Positions 1-9,001 of a stretch of DNA of 64,000 nt are shown here, piece after piece. A program made the position numbers and the translations under genes. The stretch covers positions 1-64,000 of the forward strand of contig JBIINK010000002.1 of the NCBI GenBank assembly GCA_044337515.1. The letters are read 5' to 3'. This stretch comes from CAJBVG01 sp044337515 (GTDB lineage: Bacteria > Bacteroidota > Bacteroidia > Sphingobacteriales > Sphingobacteriaceae). Below the pieces are notes generated by a model, which searched no databases, was not told where the DNA came from, and worked only from the letters and a program-made list of their open reading frames with translations. The first letter of the stretch is position 1. The number at the start of each line of letters is the position of its first letter.

Positions 1-598
1 TAAATAAAGCTACTTGTATTCTTCCTTGTAAATCTGGCAATTCATTTATAACAAATATTTGTCGGTGCGATCGTGGAATCAATCCGTAGTGGATTACGCG
101 CTCATCTGCATATGATAATTTTTGAGCAGCAGCTTTTATCGGATCAACATCTCCAATTAAATCGGCAACGGTTACATCTGGGGTAGCTAGTTTTTCAGTA
201 TAACGATCATCTCTATGCAACCAAGCAATAGGAGTTTTATCACCTAAGCTTTCCATCGTTTGTATACCATACCAAGAGATAGGATGGAAGGGGTCATCAA
301 ATAATTCAGAACCTTCAATGTATGGAATGTATTCATCTAATAATTCACCAAGCGTTCTTGCTATTCTAGTTTTCGCTTGTCCACGTAAGCCTAATAATAA
401 GATGTTGTGTTTTGATAAAATTGCAGTTTGAATTTCTGGTATTACCGTTTCATCAAATCCAATGATGCCTTCAAAAGAAGTTTCATTGTTTTTTAATCGC
501 GCTAATAAGTTATCGCGCATTTCAACTTTTATGCTTTTCGATTGATATCCGGATTTCTTTAATGCTCCAAATGTTTGAATCGTAGTAATGTCTTTCAT
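1..598 (-). CDS. MoxR/Mg-chelatase-type AAA+ ATPase, partial (N-terminal 199 codons)
   Basis: The minus-strand frame is open from an ATG at 598 to the window edge, so the C-terminus is missing. Visible are a P-loop of the form GxxGxAKT at about residues 70-77 (preceded by NILLL) and, near residue 185, a FVINELPDLQ stretch that corresponds to the Walker B region of magnesium-chelatase subunit I/MoxR-type AAA+ proteins. Such ATPases work with a VWA-domain partner to remodel or mature other proteins. The VWA gene lies immediately upstream on the same strand with only 6 bases between, so the pair is probably one operon. The substrate is not evident. The family call is firm; the exact subfamily is inference. 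Confidence 0.85.
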   Translation of the reverse strand, partial: MKDITTIQTFGALKKSGYQSKSIKVEMRDNLLARLKNNETSFEGIIGFDETVIPEIQTAILSKHNILLLGLRGQAKTRIARTLGELLDEYIPYIEGSELFDDPFHPISWYGIQTMESLGDKTPIAWLHRDDRYTEKLATPDVTVADLIGDVDPIKAAAQKLSYADERVIHYGLIPRSHRQIFVINELPDLQGRIQVALF

Positions 599-604
599 TT
601 ATTT

Positions 605-1702
605 TTATTTAATATTTTTTCTTCTGTTTCTCACGTAATCTTCAAACACATATTCCCCTAAACCATTTAATGAACTATAGAAAGCCTTGCCACCATTAGT
701 TAAGGTAAACTCGCGGACGAATTGTTGTAAGTACGGGTCTTTGGCAATCATGAATGTAGTAATTGGTATTTTTAGTTTTTTACATTGTGCGGCCATGTTC
801 AATGTTTTGTTCACAATCTTTCTATCTAAGCCCACACTGTTTTTGTAATACTTAGCACCTTCTTTTAAACAAGATGGTTTGCCATCGGTTATCATAAAGA
901 TTTGCTTGTTCGTTGTTTTTCTTCGTCTTAAAATATCTGCTGCTAATTCTAATCCAGCATACGTATTGGTGTGGTATGGTCCAACTTGTAAGTAGGGTAA
1001 GTCTTTCACTTCAATTGGCCAAGCGTCATTTCCAAACACAATAATATCAAGGGTGTCTTTCGGGTATTTTACTTTTATTAATTCCGATAAAGCCATCGCT
1101 ACTTTCTTCGCTGGTGTAATTCGGTCTTCACCATATAAAATCATCGAGTGAGAAATGTCTATCATCAATACTGTAGATGATTGGGTTTTGTAATCCATCT
1201 CTTCCACTTCTAAATCTTTTTCCGTTAAATGGAAATCTCCAATACCATGATTTACTTGCGCGTTATGAATAGACTGAGTCATGTCGATGCGATCTAGTGC
1301 ATCACCAAACTCAAACTGCCTACGCTCCGCATTCTTCTCATCTCCTTGTCCGGAGTAAGAACTTTGATGTTGACCTCTCCCCGTTTTTTTTAATTTCCCG
1401 AAAATTTCTTCTAATGCAGACTGACGAATGGTTTGTTCTGATTTGGCAGTAATGATAAATCCACCATTGGGTTGGTCATCTTTTAAGTAACCATTTTTCT
1501 TTAGATCTTCAATAAAATCACCCATCCCATATTCTTCGTTGGTGATTTTATATTTTTTATCCAACTCGTTCATCCATTGCAAAGCTTCATTTGCATCGCC
1601 AGCTGTGTAGTTGAGCAATTCCATAAAAAGCTTTAAAAGCTCTTCAAATGAACCTTTTGGAAGGTCATCAGGTATAAAAGAGCTAAATTGAAATCCACGC
1701 AT
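605..1702 (-). CDS. VWA-domain protein, partner of the adjacent AAA+ ATPase
   Basis: This 365-residue protein has no signal peptide. The N-terminal ~170 residues are charged and helical. The C-terminal half is a von Willebrand factor A domain with a complete MIDAS: D182-I-S184-H-S186, a threonine near 246-248 and the ITDGKPS stretch with D273. MoxR/VWA pairs are established as chaperone-like metal-dependent systems. The order here, VWA first and AAA+ second on the minus strand with 6 bases between, fits that pairing. It is likely cytoplasmic. The start is the ATG at 1702. A role in metal insertion cannot be read from the sequence. Confidence 0.85.
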   Translation of the reverse strand: MRGFQFSSFIPDDLPKGSFEELLKLFMELLNYTAGDANEALQWMNELDKKYKITNEEYGMGDFIEDLKKNGYLKDDQPNGGFIITAKSEQTIRQSALEEIFGKLKKTGRGQHQSSYSGQGDEKNAERRQFEFGDALDRIDMTQSIHNAQVNHGIGDFHLTEKDLEVEEMDYKTQSSTVLMIDISHSMILYGEDRITPAKKVAMALSELIKVKYPKDTLDIIVFGNDAWPIEVKDLPYLQVGPYHTNTYAGLELAADILRRRKTTNKQIFMITDGKPSCLKEGAKYYKNSVGLDRKIVNKTLNMAAQCKKLKIPITTFMIAKDPYLQQFVREFTLTNGGKAFYSSLNGLGEYVFEDYVRNRRKNIK

Positions 1703-1767
1703 AATTGAACAAACGTAATAAGTACTATGAAAGTTTTAAAAATATGATAAAATTAGCAGAACGAAAT

Positions 1768-2196
1768 ATGAAAAAATTACTTGTATTATTTGCACTATCA
1801 CTAAATCTTTACAGTGTTGCGTATTCGCAGAGTAAAGAGCAGAAAGCTATTGCTGCTGTTTTAGAAAATCAACGCTTAGCTTGGAATCAAGCAGACCTAT
1901 TGGGATACATGCAAGGATATTGGCAATCAGACTCCCTTGTATTTATTGGAAAGCGTGGGCCTCAGTATGGTTGGCAAAAGACATATGATAATTATGTGAA
2001 GTCATATCCCGATAAATTAGCGATGGGAGAATTACATTTCAATATTCTAAAAATTGAAGTGATTGATAAAAAGAATGCTTTTGTATTAGGTAAGTGGTTA
2101 CTTAAACGCGAGAAGGACGAGCCACAAGGTTACTTCACACTTCGTTTAAGAAAAATAAATAAAGAATGGAAAGTGGTGTACGATCATAGTTCTTAG
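1768..2196 (+). CDS. Secreted NTF2-like (DUF4440/SnoaL-type) small protein
   Basis: I chose the ATG at 1768 because it gives a clean signal peptide (MKKLLVLFALSLN then YSVAYSQ) and a 142-residue product. In-frame upstream starts (ATG 1744, TTG 1705) would put a charged stretch in front of the signal. The mature part has the NTF2-like pattern of a W-N-x-x-D-xx-GYMxGYW helix, then SLVFIGKRGPQYGW and a YxxxYPD motif, ending in alternating beta strands. These cone-shaped alpha+beta folds bind small ligands or serve as enzymes; here no catalytic residues can be assigned. The gene converges on the next one with only 8 bases between stops. Confidence 0.7.
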   Translation: MKKLLVLFALSLNLYSVAYSQSKEQKAIAAVLENQRLAWNQADLLGYMQGYWQSDSLVFIGKRGPQYGWQKTYDNYVKSYPDKLAMGELHFNILKIEVIDKKNAFVLGKWLLKREKDEPQGYFTLRLRKINKEWKVVYDHSS

Positions 2197-2204
2197 TATA
2201 CTAT

Positions 2205-3578
2205 CTATAGTTGAATTACTTTCATAAACACACCGTTTTTTTCTTTTTCAAAAAGTACTTTTTTGTTAGCTAATGAATCTTGAAGTTCATCAGGATAATT
2301 AAAAATATTAGACCATAAAATATACTTTATATTTTTATTGGCATATGATTGGAACGATGAAGTATCGCCATTCAGTTCTAATATTTCTCGTGTGTCGATG
2401 TTCGGAAACCCAGCACCCACTTCGTGTAATGGAATATTTTTCTCGTTCAAAAATTGAATAGCTTCTGCACGTAAAGAATAGTATGGACGGTGAGCAGGTG
2501 TTGCATCCCAACCCATTGCTATTTTACTAGGATAAACATAATTCGACCCAACCATAAAGGCAATAAAGATAACTACCTGAATTCCTGTTCTGCGATTTCT
2601 TCCGTATTTTTCAATTAGTTGTAAGGTAATAATCAAACCAATAATATAGATTGGCATATAGTATCGATGTCCAATTAAGCCATCGGCAAAAATGGTGTTA
2701 GCTGTAAATACAATTCCCATCGAAATAAATAAAATGATAGGGAATCGTTGCTTCTCAGAAAGCACTTCGCGTTTACTAATTTGCACAACAGCAAATATTA
2801 AAGCAATAAACCAAAATGCAAGTCTTCCAAAATCAACCCAACGCCAAAGCATTAAGAACAAATTGTAGCTAATTTGTTTTACCCCTACAGTTTGAAATGA
2901 ACTCGCCCACGGTGAATCACTATGGAAACCAATCCAACCAAATAATTGATAATGCCTAAATAGCCAATAAAAACAGATGCCTACAGCAGGAGCAAAGGTT
3001 AGAATAATTTTTTTATTTATTTTCTTTTGATGAATAAGTATGGCAATAAATAGGGAGAACAATATCATCATACCTCGAAGTGAAATAAATGACATAGGGA
3101 TAAGCATAAAACTTAGCCATAAATATTTTTCCTCTTTATATAACACTAATGCCCAAAGAAAGAACGCCACTAATATAATGTCTGGAGAGGTTAATGATGA
3201 TTGTGAAAATAAAGTTGGTTCGAAAAAAAATAATAAACAGATGAAAATTATATTTGCAGAGCTAATGAAATTACTTATTAAGCGAGGCAATGCAGTGGCA
3301 ATTAAAATCAAAAATGGAAACATTGCCCAATGTGAAACCACTAATGATTTCCCAAAAAAATTCCAACACAAAGCCATGTACATACCGAAAATAGGCGGAT
3401 GTCCGCTATCTAATGAATTCGGTAGCCATAGAGAAGAAAAATTATTTTCAAAGAAATAATGCGCATGCCTAGATCCAAACTGCACCATATCTCCAAAAAA
3501 TACATGTTGCTGTGAAGTATAAGTTAATAGCGCATACATCGCTATTATAATTAAACTACTATAGTACTTCGGATTCAT
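2205..3578 (-). CDS. Polytopic membrane protein, GT-C glycosyltransferase-like
   Basis: The protein has 457 residues with about ten hydrophobic segments, starting with one at residues 7-24. It is followed by a loop containing FFGDMVQFG (D30), then a LPNSLDSGHPP motif. An acidic residue in the first periplasmic loop and a Gly-His-Pro motif are typical of GT-C glycosyltransferases that use polyprenyl-phosphate sugars (ArnT/PMT-like). The soluble C-terminal ~90 residues hold mixed alpha/beta sequence. No specific substrate can be proposed, and similarity to other multi-pass proteins of unknown function is possible. It stands alone, followed 8 bases later by the convergent NTF2-like gene. Confidence 0.5.
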   Translation of the reverse strand: MNPKYYSSLIIIAMYALLTYTSQQHVFFGDMVQFGSRHAHYFFENNFSSLWLPNSLDSGHPPIFGMYMALCWNFFGKSLVVSHWAMFPFLILIATALPRLISNFISSANIIFICLLFFFEPTLFSQSSLTSPDIILVAFFLWALVLYKEEKYLWLSFMLIPMSFISLRGMMILFSLFIAILIHQKKINKKIILTFAPAVGICFYWLFRHYQLFGWIGFHSDSPWASSFQTVGVKQISYNLFLMLWRWVDFGRLAFWFIALIFAVVQISKREVLSEKQRFPIILFISMGIVFTANTIFADGLIGHRYYMPIYIIGLIITLQLIEKYGRNRRTGIQVVIFIAFMVGSNYVYPSKIAMGWDATPAHRPYYSLRAEAIQFLNEKNIPLHEVGAGFPNIDTREILELNGDTSSFQSYANKNIKYILWSNIFNYPDELQDSLANKKVLFEKEKNGVFMKVIQL

Positions 3579-3593
3579 CTATATAATCATCAT

Positions 3594-3633
3594 ATTAATA
3601 TTTGCACATTTGCACATCTTCGCATTTACGCAT
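3594..3633 (-). repeat. Octamer tandem repeat overlapping a stop codon
   Basis: Read on the minus strand, 3633 to 3594 divides into five 8-base units: ATGCGTAA, ATGCGAAG, ATGTGCAA, ATGTGCAA, ATATTAAT. The TAA in the first unit is the stop codon of the cyclase-family gene, so the repeat begins inside its last codons. Confidence 0.8.
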
Positions 3634-4372
3634 TTAGCTCGAAGAGCAAAGGTTTACTCGGACTAGCATCCGTCATCAACGAAGCAATTTGAAGATTTAG
3701 GAAATAAGTTCCATCTTCTACTTCATTTGGTACATAAACTAATTCAGTAATTGTCATGTCTTTGCGGAATGCTCCTTCAAAATCCCAATACGCTTTGTGA
3801 GCGGCAAGCGCACCTTCGTCTTCTTCGCGATCTACAGAAGGCAAATCGATTAAAAGGTGTTTAATGCCAATTTCTCTTAGGTACTCACCTAATTCTGGAC
3901 TTAAATAAGTTGGATTATTTCCGGAGTAGTTGGTCGTTAGTTTGTTTGAATGGTTTGGTAGGGTACGAATAATAATCGCCTCGCACTCCATGTGTTTTTG
4001 GTAATGATTAAGTGATTCAATATCGATGATAAAATCACCATTGATTTCTTTTGGAGTAACTGAAATTACTTGTGCGAAGAAGAAAAATTGTTTCAAGCAG
4101 TCATGTATACATACACGTTCATTGCTGATATGCCCAATACATTCGGTATGAGTCCCATTACCATGTGCATTGATGAATAGATTCTCGCAATTTGCCGAAC
4201 CCCCTTCTTTTACTGAACCTACGAAGCTTCCCACTCGTATAGGTTCGAATTTTGCAGTAGGGATATAAAAAGCATTTACTCCAGAATTTGGGTCGATAGC
4301 AATAGAGATGTCGATACCTTTGGATAAGTCAACACTAACTTTATTATTGTTGAATGGAACTTCAATTTTCAT
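3626..4372 (-). CDS. Cyclase-family (kynurenine formamidase-like) metal-dependent hydrolase
   Basis: The protein has 248 residues with the family signature HGNGTHTE at residues 70-77 and a further His at 81. This is the metal-binding HxGTHxD/E-type motif of the cyclase/KynB family. These enzymes hydrolyse N-formylkynurenine or related amides and use Zn or Mn. The neighbours do not include tryptophan-degradation genes, so kynurenine formamidase activity is not supported and the substrate is open. The start ATG overlaps the hemW stop codon by one base (TAATG), implying translational coupling. The last two codons are made of an octamer repeat that continues downstream. Confidence 0.75.
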   Translation of the reverse strand: MKIEVPFNNNKVSVDLSKGIDISIAIDPNSGVNAFYIPTAKFEPIRVGSFVGSVKEGGSANCENLFINAHGNGTHTECIGHISNERVCIHDCLKQFFFFAQVISVTPKEINGDFIIDIESLNHYQKHMECEAIIIRTLPNHSNKLTTNYSGNNPTYLSPELGEYLREIGIKHLLIDLPSVDREEDEGALAAHKAYWDFEGAFRKDMTITELVYVPNEVEDGTYFLNLQIASLMTDASPSKPLLFELNA

Positions 4373-5511
4373 TATTCAATTTCTTCTGTGATAAACAATT
4401 CAGCCGCAATTTTATCGGCCATTAATTTTCCGCTTGTTGTTGTTTTATAAAATCCATTTTTATTTTCAATCCAATTATTGGCTATAAACTCTTTTGCAGC
4501 ATTTTCAAATGTAGCTAATACGGCAGAGCCAAATTCATCTTCTAAGTAATGAACATCAACTCCCTTTGAAGTTCTAAAACTCACCATTAAATATTCATTA
4601 AATCTATCATTTAATTTTAATTGTTCCACCTGCATAGGCAATTCATCCCTAAAAATACTGTCGATGTATTTAGGATTATTTGCGATATTCCATTGCCTAG
4701 ATGTTTTATTAAACGAATGTGCTGCTGGGCCAATACCTAAATATTTCTTGCCTTCCCAATAAGATGAGTTGTGTTTAGAATAATACCCAGGTTTAGCAAA
4801 ATTAGATATTTCATAATGATCAAAACCATTAGCCCCAAGTTCTTCCATTAGAATTTCAAACTGTGATGCAGATTGCTCTTCGTCCATTGGTTTCACTTTA
4901 CCTTTCGCTACCCAATTGCCCAATGCTGTTTTTGTTTCAACGGTTAATGCATAGGATGAGATGTGTGGAACTTCTAATTCAAGTGCGATTTGGATATTCT
5001 GTTTCCATTCTTGATCTGTTAAACCAGGAGTTCCATAAATTAAATCAATACTGATGTTTTCGATACCAATGTCTTGCGCTCTACGAATGCAATCAATAGC
5101 TTCATTTTTGTGATGCGCCCTGTTCATCCATTCTAAGTCTCTATCCAAAAACGATTGTACTCCAATGCTTAATCTATTAATGCCAATTTGATAGATGGCT
5201 TGTAAATACTCTTTATTCAGGTCGTCGGGGTTAGCTTCTAATGTAACCTCTACTGCAGAATCTACTTCAAAAAGTTGATGAATCTTTTTTAATAGGCGAT
5301 CAATATCTTTTGCAGGAACAATAGATGGAGTGCCTCCTCCGAAATAGATGGTATGAATGATTTCCTCATTCAAATAATTTTTTCTTAATTCTAGTTCATG
5401 TACTAAAGCGTCAATCATTTCGTCTTTATACTTCATGGAAGTACTGAAATGAAAATCGCAATAATGACAAGCTTGCTTGCAGAAAGGAATATGTATATAA
5501 ATACCAGCCAT
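4372..5511 (-). CDS. hemW: HemW-type radical SAM heme chaperone
   Basis: I chose the ATG at 5511, giving MAGIYIHIPFCKQACHYCDF at the N-terminus and a 379-residue protein. An in-frame ATG 24 bases upstream adds nothing conserved. The radical SAM cluster motif is C11-x3-C15-x2-C18 followed by D-F. HemW proteins have Phe where true coproporphyrinogen dehydrogenase HemN has a fourth Cys, so this is HemW (heme trafficking) rather than the oxidase. Further markers are YFGGGTPS, EANPDDL, RLSIGVQSF and a C-terminal HemN-like domain. It is divergent from the BamA-like gene with 38 bases between starts. Confidence 0.92.
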   Translation of the reverse strand: MAGIYIHIPFCKQACHYCDFHFSTSMKYKDEMIDALVHELELRKNYLNEEIIHTIYFGGGTPSIVPAKDIDRLLKKIHQLFEVDSAVEVTLEANPDDLNKEYLQAIYQIGINRLSIGVQSFLDRDLEWMNRAHHKNEAIDCIRRAQDIGIENISIDLIYGTPGLTDQEWKQNIQIALELEVPHISSYALTVETKTALGNWVAKGKVKPMDEEQSASQFEILMEELGANGFDHYEISNFAKPGYYSKHNSSYWEGKKYLGIGPAAHSFNKTSRQWNIANNPKYIDSIFRDELPMQVEQLKLNDRFNEYLMVSFRTSKGVDVHYLEDEFGSAVLATFENAAKEFIANNWIENKNGFYKTTTSGKLMADKIAAELFITEEIE

Positions 5512-5549
5512 GCAACGAATTTCAGCAAAATTCAATTAATTTAGCCCTG

Positions 5550-7124
5550 ATGAGGAAAGCTTTTTTTATTCTAAGCCTAATGTTACTGTCTGTAAGTTCT
5601 TTACTTGCACAGGATAAGGCACGTAGCTTCTTCAAAAATCAGCATTTCCCGAAAATGGATTCGACAGTCACCTGGATTTGGGGAGATGTGCGCTTTCATT
5701 CTAACTTCGACTTGCTGAATCCTAAATCAGAACTCAGAAAAAATACTCGTATTGGGAGTAAAATCGACACTATTGAACTCAAATTATCGCTAGAAACAAT
5801 TTTGGGTTTAGCGGAAGATAATGGATATCCTTTTGCCGAAATTTATTTCGATTCTATTGTTGTTAGTCATCATCAAATTGATGCAAAAGTAATGTTAGAA
5901 TTACATCAAAAAGTTGTTTTAGATAGTTTGAAAATTCTAGGACCAACTGTCATTCATTCGAATTACTTAAGTTCTTACCTAGGTTTGAAGCCTGGTAGTA
6001 ACTATAATGAAAAAAGAATAAAAGCTATTTCAACTAGGATTGAAGAATTAGGTTTTATAAAATTAAAATTCCCAACACAAGTTTTTTTTGTCAATAATAA
6101 AGCAAGCATTGTTATTAGTCCTGAGGCTCGCAATGCTAATAAATTTGATGGTTTGATAGGCTTACAGCCAACAGGTACTTCTCAGAAGACAAGCATTATA
6201 GGTCAAGCGCAATTAAATTTAATGAATGTCTTCCATCGTGGTGAAAAAATGAATCTTGATTTTAAAAGTCAGGCGAACAGCACACGAGATTTGAAAATAT
6301 ATTTAAATTATCCTTATGTATTTTCAACTGATTTCGGTGTTGATGTAAATTTAATTCTACGCAGACAAGATACTAGCTTTTCTAATTTTGGTAGAGGAAT
6401 TGGCATTCAATATTTACTTCAAGGAAACAATCAAATTCGATTATTATATAAAATTGATGAGAGTAATTTATTATCGACTAAAAAATATGAGAAGGCTACG
6501 CAGTTGCCTGATAATATTGATGTGAAGAGAAATTCTTATGGAATGAATATAATGTTAGAGCAATTCGATTATCGCTTGAATCCGAAGAACGGGTATGGCA
6601 TTTCGGCAACGGTTTTATTTGGCACAAGGGTGATTAATAAAAACGCAGGACTACAGGATTCATTATATAAAAATGTTCAACTGCGAAGTAATCAGCTGCA
6701 GTTAGAATTGGATATAAAGAAGTTCATCAATCTATATAAACGTAACATACTTTTGTTAAGTGCTAAAACTAAATGGATAGAAAGTGATCGATTATTCAAT
6801 AATGAACTATTGAGGTTGGGAGGCATAAATGATTTAAGAGGATTTGACGAAGAGTCGATATATGCATCATATTATTGGACAGCCACCTTGGAGTATCGAT
6901 ATAGTATTGATCGCAATTCGTTTTTTAGAGCATTTTTTGATCAAGGGTATTTTTACAACAAGATATCTGCTACATCAGACTACCCCTATGGAGTAGGTGT
7001 AGGGGTGCAAGTGCAGACTGTTGCTGGGATGCTTCAATTGAATTATGCTTTGGGAGCGCAGAACAATTCGGGATTAAATTTCCAAACCGGCAAAATACAT
7101 TTTGGAATCATCAATTATTTTTAA
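5550..7124 (+). CDS. BamA/TamA-family outer-membrane beta-barrel (Omp85 superfamily)
   Basis: The protein has 524 residues and a signal peptide (about residues 1-20, ending SVSSLLAQ). Residues ~70-200 resemble POTRA-type alpha/beta repeats (LGLAEDNGYPFAEIYFD, then LGLKPGSNYNEKRIKAISTRIEELGF). The remainder is a bacterial surface antigen (D15) barrel, including the diagnostic LRGFDEESI loop near residue 430 and a C-terminal strand ending in F. It is shorter than canonical BamA (about 800 residues or more, five POTRAs), so it is a TamA- or short BamA-like accessory rather than the main BamA. Its cargo is unknown. DUF4271 and hemD follow at 11 and 29 bases, suggesting co-transcription. Confidence 0.85.
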   Translation: MRKAFFILSLMLLSVSSLLAQDKARSFFKNQHFPKMDSTVTWIWGDVRFHSNFDLLNPKSELRKNTRIGSKIDTIELKLSLETILGLAEDNGYPFAEIYFDSIVVSHHQIDAKVMLELHQKVVLDSLKILGPTVIHSNYLSSYLGLKPGSNYNEKRIKAISTRIEELGFIKLKFPTQVFFVNNKASIVISPEARNANKFDGLIGLQPTGTSQKTSIIGQAQLNLMNVFHRGEKMNLDFKSQANSTRDLKIYLNYPYVFSTDFGVDVNLILRRQDTSFSNFGRGIGIQYLLQGNNQIRLLYKIDESNLLSTKKYEKATQLPDNIDVKRNSYGMNIMLEQFDYRLNPKNGYGISATVLFGTRVINKNAGLQDSLYKNVQLRSNQLQLELDIKKFINLYKRNILLLSAKTKWIESDRLFNNELLRLGGINDLRGFDEESIYASYYWTATLEYRYSIDRNSFFRAFFDQGYFYNKISATSDYPYGVGVGVQVQTVAGMLQLNYALGAQNNSGLNFQTGKIHFGIINYF

Positions 7125-7135
7125 ACTTTTGCAGC

Positions 7136-8077
7136 ATGAAATTGATTAAGGCAGTAGTATGGTGTTTCCTAATGCAAGTATTCTTAGTAAGTACTTCCAC
7201 TGCACAATCGGATCTGGCGGTACCAGATAGTATTCCACAAATCTCCTATTACCATTATCAACGAGATACTGATAGTGTAGCTTATGTACTTATTGATTCG
7301 AGTTCTATAGTGCAAACAGATACCATTTACAAATTGGTAATGTTGAGGCACCATATGAATTCGTATAATTACACGGATAGCACACAAAGGCCTGATGCTC
7401 GTAAGTATGTTAACCGGAACTTGATTAAAATTCGCAAAACAGAAGACCACTGGATTATTTTTACATTACTATCGATTATCCTACTATACACCATCATTAG
7501 GAATGTTTACGATAAAACGCTAGTCGTTATTTTCCAAGCGTATTGGAATGATAGGGCCATTAATCAATTTACTCGTGACGATAACTTTTTGAAGTTAAGG
7601 AACACCTTGCTTTATTTTATCTTATTTACAACAGTATATGGCTTATTGCTGAAGTACATCTTTAATTTCTTCGAAGTGAATATCACTTACAAAGGGATGG
7701 AAGAATACGTAATCATTTGTCTCTTTACAGGTACCTTTTATCTATCGAAATTTTTATTGATGAAAATCTCGGGATTCATTTTTTCTATACAAAAGTTAAT
7801 CTCTGGGTATTTATCGATTTTATCGATATCGAACTTTGTTTATGCGATCATTGTAATGCCAATGTTAATTTTTTATCAATTTATAACAAGTAGCTATCAA
7901 CCTTATTTATTAGGATTAATCTTAATCCTATTCTGTTTTAACACTATATACAAGTATTTGAGGACTGGCAGTTTTATTTTAAATAATTTTCAGTTTCCTA
8001 AGTTTTATTTATTTCTCTATCTTTGCACTCTTGAAATTATGCCACTGTTAATTATCTACAAAGTGTTTATTGCATAG
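7136..8077 (+). CDS. DUF4271 integral membrane protein
   Basis: The protein has 313 residues. It starts with a signal-like segment (MKLIKAVVWCFLMQVFLVSTSTAQ), a soluble ~80-residue extracytoplasmic part, and then about six hydrophobic segments between residues 105 and 312. The arrangement and position directly before uroporphyrinogen-III synthase match the Bacteroidota-specific DUF4271 family, whose function is unknown. The spacing of 11 bases from the BamA-like gene supports a shared transcript. No enzymatic motif was seen. Confidence 0.75.
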   Translation: MKLIKAVVWCFLMQVFLVSTSTAQSDLAVPDSIPQISYYHYQRDTDSVAYVLIDSSSIVQTDTIYKLVMLRHHMNSYNYTDSTQRPDARKYVNRNLIKIRKTEDHWIIFTLLSIILLYTIIRNVYDKTLVVIFQAYWNDRAINQFTRDDNFLKLRNTLLYFILFTTVYGLLLKYIFNFFEVNITYKGMEEYVIICLFTGTFYLSKFLLMKISGFIFSIQKLISGYLSILSISNFVYAIIVMPMLIFYQFITSSYQPYLLGLILILFCFNTIYKYLRTGSFILNNFQFPKFYLFLYLCTLEIMPLLIIYKVFIA

Positions 8078-8106
8078 TTTTTGTAGGTGATATTAATGAG
8101 AGAAGT

Positions 8107-8862
8107 ATGGATAAGAAATTGAAAGTTAAGAGCATTTTGGTTACCCAACCAAAACCGGAGTCGGATAAGTCCCCATTCTTTGATTTAGCTAAAAAATTCA
8201 ACCTAAAAATTGATTTTAGGCCATTCATACATGTTGAAGGCATACCAGGCAAAGAGTTTCGTAAAGAGAAAATCAGCCCATTAGACTTTTCAGCAGTAAT
8301 TTTTACGAGTAGAAATTCAATAGATCATTACTTTAGAGTATGTGAAGAATTGCGTGTTGAAGTATCATCAGAAATGAAATATTTTTGCATCACAGAAGCG
8401 GTTGCTTTATACATGCAGAAGTACGTTCAATATAGAAAACGTAAGGTGTTTATTGGGAAACAGACAACGGCAGAATTGCTAGAAGTCATCAAAAAACACA
8501 AAGAAGAAAAATTCTTTTATCCTTGTACGGATGTTCACACAGATGAAATCCCTGTTTTTTTAAGAAGTAGTGGTTTTAATATCTCCGAAGCTGTTTTGTA
8601 TCGTACGGTATGTAGCGACCTATCAGATTTAGCAGAAGTTAACTACGATATGATAGCCTTTTTCAGCCCGTCTGGCATCAAATCATTGTTCAAGAATTTC
8701 CCTGATTTCAAGCAAAATAACACTAGAATAGCCACATTTGGACCGACAACTGCAAAAGCGGTAATTGATGCAGGCTTAGTGATAAATATTCAGGCTCCGA
8801 GCCCTCAAGCACCATCAATGACGATGGCTATTGAAGAATATGTAAAAACCGCTAATAAATAG
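8107..8862 (+). CDS. hemD: Uroporphyrinogen-III synthase
   Basis: The protein has 251 residues, cytoplasmic, two-lobed alpha/beta. Typical HemD stretches are VIFTSRNSIDHYF in lobe one, VLYRTVCSDLSD, and IAFFSPSGIKSLF followed by RIATFGPTTAKAV in lobe two (S/T-rich substrate loops). HemD catalyses ring closure with D-ring inversion of hydroxymethylbilane to uroporphyrinogen III. The family is poorly conserved in sequence, so the call rests on these loops plus the DUF4271-hemD order. Other heme biosynthesis genes are not nearby; hemW lies 2.6 kb away on the other strand. Confidence 0.85.
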   Translation: MDKKLKVKSILVTQPKPESDKSPFFDLAKKFNLKIDFRPFIHVEGIPGKEFRKEKISPLDFSAVIFTSRNSIDHYFRVCEELRVEVSSEMKYFCITEAVALYMQKYVQYRKRKVFIGKQTTAELLEVIKKHKEEKFFYPCTDVHTDEIPVFLRSSGFNISEAVLYRTVCSDLSDLAEVNYDMIAFFSPSGIKSLFKNFPDFKQNNTRIATFGPTTAKAVIDAGLVINIQAPSPQAPSMTMAIEEYVKTANK

Positions 8863-8883
8863 ACTATTAGCCACTTTAAATCC

Positions 8884-8986
8884 TATATTTGTTCTAGTAG
8901 ACAATTTAAGAATAATAATGAATTGTCTTCAAAATTTGCATCTACCCATAATTATGCTATTTTTGAAATCCCGTGATTTTCATGGG
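8884..8986 (+). promoter_or_regulatory. Candidate promoter and structured leader of the porP/sprF-like gene
   Basis: TATATTTG at 8884-8891 is an exact TAnnTTTG -7 box; no clear -33 TTG was found. Downstream lie two potential RNA hairpins: GACAATT (8900-8906) with AATTGTC (8921-8927), and CCCGTGA (8970-8976) with TCATGGG (8980-8986, one G-T pair, 3-base loop). The leader would be about 105 bases, long for this genome. Confidence 0.45.
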
Positions 8987-9001
8987 CGATATTTTGAATA
9001 A

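Noticed and set aside
3040..3459. 139-codon plus-strand open frame inside the GT-C-like gene
   Set aside because: Low-complexity K/N-rich composition in AT-rich antisense DNA; the minus-strand protein has coherent TM segments.
4372..5511. Oxygen-independent coproporphyrinogen III oxidase HemN
   Set aside because: The cluster motif is CxxxCxxC followed by D-F, the HemW form, and the protein is too short for HemN.
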